In this document: positions 24,145 to 26,124 of the stretch, piece after piece
Numbering within the stretch: the stretch's first letter is position 1
Layout: every line of letters begins with the position of its first letter
Assembly (NCBI GenBank): GCA_964582525.1
Contig: CAZOSP010000053.1
Coordinates: 1 to 26,124 of the forward strand
DNA: 26,124 bases
Direction of reading: 5' to 3'
DNA from: BB31 sp964582525
Lineage (GTDB): Bacteria > Pseudomonadota > Gammaproteobacteria > Beggiatoales > Beggiatoaceae
Notes under the pieces: model-generated
Database searches by the model: none
Told to the model about the DNA's origin: nothing
Seen by the model: only the letters and a program-made list of their open reading frames with translations
Program-made: the position numbers and the translations under genes

Positions 24145-24317
24145 GTAGGGTGTGCGACATCTTCTCGTCGCACACGCGGGCAATGCCGACCTATCCGCGT
24201 TCGCGCCAAAGCAGGGTGTGCGACATCTTCTCGTCGCACACGCGGAATGATGGCAATTCGCGTTCGCGCCGCATTCCCAAGTGCCACTTGGGAACGAGGA
24301 CGCGGCGCAAACCCTAC
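24145..24317 (+). repeat. GTAGGG..CCCTAC repeat, copy 4, with a doubled 5' hairpin
   Basis: Starts GTAGGGTGTGCGACATCTTC. The hairpin GTGTGCGAC/GTCGCACAC occurs at 24150-24175 and again 66 bp on at 24216-24241. It also has the TTCCCAAGTG-C-CACTTGGGAA inverted repeat (24274-24294) and ends CGGCGCAAACCCTAC. It lies just upstream of the hydin-like protein gene. Confidence 0.85.
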
Positions 24318-24327
24318 AACTTGACGC

Positions 24328-24360
24328 AAACCTTCTAGGTTTTGAAAACCTAGAAGGTTT
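24328..24360. repeat. AAACCTTCNAGGTTT hairpin, copy 3 (T/A centre)
   Basis: AAACCTTCTAGGTTTT and its perfect 16-bp complement, separated by one G. It lies 11 bp after the GTAGGG..CCCTAC element. From here to 24538 no gene is assigned apart from a possible N-terminal extension of the regulator. Confidence 0.8.
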
Positions 24361-24464
24361 ACGCACTTTGCCAGAAACTGCACATTTAGCATTATCAAGT
24401 TTTGCTTAAATTCTTGGAGGTTAAGTGCTTAAAATATCCCTGAGAGCAGTTTCAGGCAGGGTGC

Positions 24465-24482
24465 AGTATAGCTTACTATACT
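24465..24482. promoter_or_regulatory. Operator-like dyad AGTATAG-CTTA-CTATACT
   Basis: A perfect 7-bp inverted repeat around CTTA. Its right arm contains TATACT, a possible -10 box 57 bp before the regulator ATG at 24539. No good -35 is seen, so it may be an operator or a small hairpin. Confidence 0.35.
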
Positions 24483-24538
24483 CAGTTAAAAAGCAAGCAA
24501 TCCTAGCTAATGGTTTAAGCAAAAAGATAGGCGGTAAT

Positions 24539-25948
24539 ATGAAAATTGTAGATGAACAGGTGACAGTGTTGTTAGTTGATGACAGCCTGACAAATTTAGT
24601 GGCATTTTCTGACCACTTAGCGGAAACCGCGCCACATTACAAAGTTGTCACTGCCAATAACGGTGCAAAAGCACTGGCACACATCGCACAAGAACGCCCC
24701 GATATTATTCTGCTGGATGTCATCATGCCCGAAATGGACGGTTTTGAAACCTGCCAACGCCTTAAACAAAATCCGCACACCGCAGATATTCCGGTGATTT
24801 TTATGACCTCGCTGGTAGATACCGTGGATAAAGTCAAAGGCTTAAATCTAGGCGCAGTTGATTATGTCACCAAACCCTTCCAGCAACAGGAATTAGTCGC
24901 TCGCCTAAACACCCATGTCACCATCAGCCGCTTACAAAAGAAACTGCAAGTACAAAATGAATGGCTACAAAAAGAAATTGAAGAGCGTCGCCAAGCAGAA
25001 GTCACCCTAGCGCAACGCAATCAAGCCCTGCGTCACTCAGAAATCCGTTTTCAAGACATGGTAATGAGTTTATCCGATTGGGCTTGGGAAATGGATAAAA
25101 GTTTTCATTTTACCTATAGTTCAGGGCGCATTGTCGAATTATTAGGTTATCAAGTTGACCAAGTAGTCGGCAAAACTCCATTTCAATTCATGGACGGCAG
25201 AGATGCGGACATCTATACAGAACAATTAAACAACTTATTGCAAATGCAAGCACCGCTAGTCGATTTAGAATGCACCTTACGACACAAAGACGGACATCCG
25301 GTGTATTTAGAATCTAACGGCGTACCTACCTTAAACGAAGCAGGAAAAATCACCGGTTTTCGTGGTGCCAGCAAAGATGTCACCGCACAAAAACAACTCG
25401 AAGCTATCAGCCAAGAATATCGGATGATTTTAGAACAAGAATTATCTGTGCAATCGCAACAACTGCAAGCCAACGAAGAACAACTGCAAGAACAAATCGA
25501 AGAACGCAAACAGGCTGAAACTGCTTTAGAACAAAGTCGGCAGCGTTTAAGTTTAGTTGAACAAGATGCCAATGATGGTTTCTGGGATTGGGATTTGAAT
25601 AATAACACCATCTACTTCTCTAAACGCTGGGCGCAAACACTAGGCTTAGACAACGAACCGCTAAATCAGCATCCCGATGAAATGCGTAAACGCATCCATC
25701 CGAGCGATTATGCCGAATTTATGAAGCAACTGAAAGCTTATCTCGCCCAACAGCAAAGCCAGTTTCATCCATTATTCCGCTGCAAACATGCGGGCGGGCA
25801 TTATGTATGGATGCTGTTATACGGCACTTGCGTATGGGATGCGACCGGCAAACCGCAGCGTTTGCTTGCTATTCAAGTCAATTTAAGCAGCGTAGAACAC
25901 CTGCATTCTTTATTAGACAATCCTCCCATTTCTAATGAAATTGTTTAA
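24539..25948 (+). CDS. Response regulator REC-PAS-PAS without output domain
   Basis: A 469-residue signalling protein. The receiver domain (about 8-125) has D14-D15, phospho-acceptor D60 (IILLDVIMPEMDG), T90 and K112 (VTKPF), all intact. Coiled coils (about 127-170 and 295-340, with repeated EERRQAE and EERKQAE) connect two PAS/PAC units at about 175-292 and 340-450. The second contains DGFWDWDLNNNTIYFSKRW. No HisKA/HATPase, GGDEF, EAL, HTH or cyclase follows, so output probably goes through a partner. The ATG at 24539 is chosen because the receiver starts right after it and AGGCGG lies upstream. A GTG at 24425 behind GGAGG would add 38 residues with no domain, at tight spacing, and remains possible. 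Confidence 0.85.
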   Translation: MKIVDEQVTVLLVDDSLTNLVAFSDHLAETAPHYKVVTANNGAKALAHIAQERPDIILLDVIMPEMDGFETCQRLKQNPHTADIPVIFMTSLVDTVDKVKGLNLGAVDYVTKPFQQQELVARLNTHVTISRLQKKLQVQNEWLQKEIEERRQAEVTLAQRNQALRHSEIRFQDMVMSLSDWAWEMDKSFHFTYSSGRIVELLGYQVDQVVGKTPFQFMDGRDADIYTEQLNNLLQMQAPLVDLECTLRHKDGHPVYLESNGVPTLNEAGKITGFRGASKDVTAQKQLEAISQEYRMILEQELSVQSQQLQANEEQLQEQIEERKQAETALEQSRQRLSLVEQDANDGFWDWDLNNNTIYFSKRWAQTLGLDNEPLNQHPDEMRKRIHPSDYAEFMKQLKAYLAQQQSQFHPLFRCKHAGGHYVWMLLYGTCVWDATGKPQRLLAIQVNLSSVEHLHSLLDNPPISNEIV

Positions 25949-26008
25949 TGATGTCTTTTTTTATTCTTCTTGTTGTTAAAAGCAAACAGACAGATAACCC
26001 ATCTAGTT

Positions 26009-26124
26009 CTATAAATAAATCACTTCAATGTGTTTATCTTGATGCTTAAAGATTTCTCGCTTACCCGCACTTTGCGGGTCTTGCGGGTGGCGGCTGAAAA
26101 TAATCAGCCAGCCGCTGTTCAGGC
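26009..26124 (-). CDS. C-terminal end of a gene running off the window
   Basis: An open minus-strand frame enters at the window edge and ends at TAG (26009-26011). It gives about 37 residues, including GWLIIFSRHPQDPQSAGKRE and FKHQDKHIEVIYL. A hydrophobic GWLIIF strand, a charged loop and a final strand recall the end of PD-(D/E)XK-associated AAA-like ATPases, but so short a piece does not prove it. It converges with the regulator gene 60 bp away. Confidence 0.45.
   Translation of the reverse strand, partial: LNSGWLIIFSRHPQDPQSAGKREIFKHQDKHIEVIYL

Noticed and set aside
24103..24366. 88-residue upstream extension of the hydin-like protein
   Set aside because: Encoded entirely by repeat DNA and hairpins, while a normal signal peptide begins at the ATG 24102.

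Overview
The window reads as chromosomal DNA of a Gram-negative bacterium, most likely a gammaproteobacterium. The signs are a chaperone/coat-U type pilus locus, outer-membrane barrel ending in Phe, Fur-box-like promoter, TrhP, and many secreted Ca-loop beta proteins. The mix of Uma2 nuclease, BrnTA, NHLP-type precursor, siderophore-porin-like barrel and dense palindromic repeats resembles large filamentous sulfur bacteria (Thiotrichaceae/Beggiatoa-like). That placement is an impression; no rRNA or marker tree is available here. A run of 100 Ns at 15415-15514 marks a scaffold gap.

Layout. 58-4300 (+): a surface-protein operon with a seven-bladed FG-GAP propeller/Calx-beta/HYR protein, a PapD-like chaperone and a spore-coat-U pilin whose signal peptide carries an in-frame TGA. 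4306-4961: terminator, a palindrome and a small transposon-like element holding four 63-bp hairpin repeats. 5000-7123 (-): secreted M14 carboxypeptidase and the BrnT/BrnA toxin-antitoxin pair. 7370-10288 (-): two adjacent genes, a two-domain NHLP (nitrile-hydratase-like leader) peptide precursor and a secreted protein with twelve C-x(5-8)-C pairs. Each is split by one homopolymer-type frameshift. 10409-11732 (-): Uma2 nuclease and a GNAT relic whose two ends come from repeats. 11824-15066 (-): an AT-rich type ISP-like restriction-modification enzyme. 15101-15514: repeats and the gap. 15536-19130: an LbtU-like porin (-) divergent from a P1B metal ATPase (+). 19208-20545 (-): TrhP. 20761-24102 (-): a large secreted hydin/cadherin-like protein. 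24539-25948 (+): a REC-PAS-PAS regulator. 26009-26124 (-): the end of another gene.

The most unusual features are the orphan double-NHLP precursor with its Cys-paired partner protein, and the repeat biology. At least four repeat families are present: GTAGGG..CCCTAC elements, TATCCG-C-run hairpins, AAACCTTCNAGGTTT hairpins with covarying centres, and the 63-bp array element with 8-bp direct flanks. Some repeats have entered reading frames, supplying protein N-termini, C-termini, a stop codon and an internal loop.

Three broken reading frames (3776, about 9298, about 10167) could be sequencing errors or real decay; the sequence alone cannot decide.
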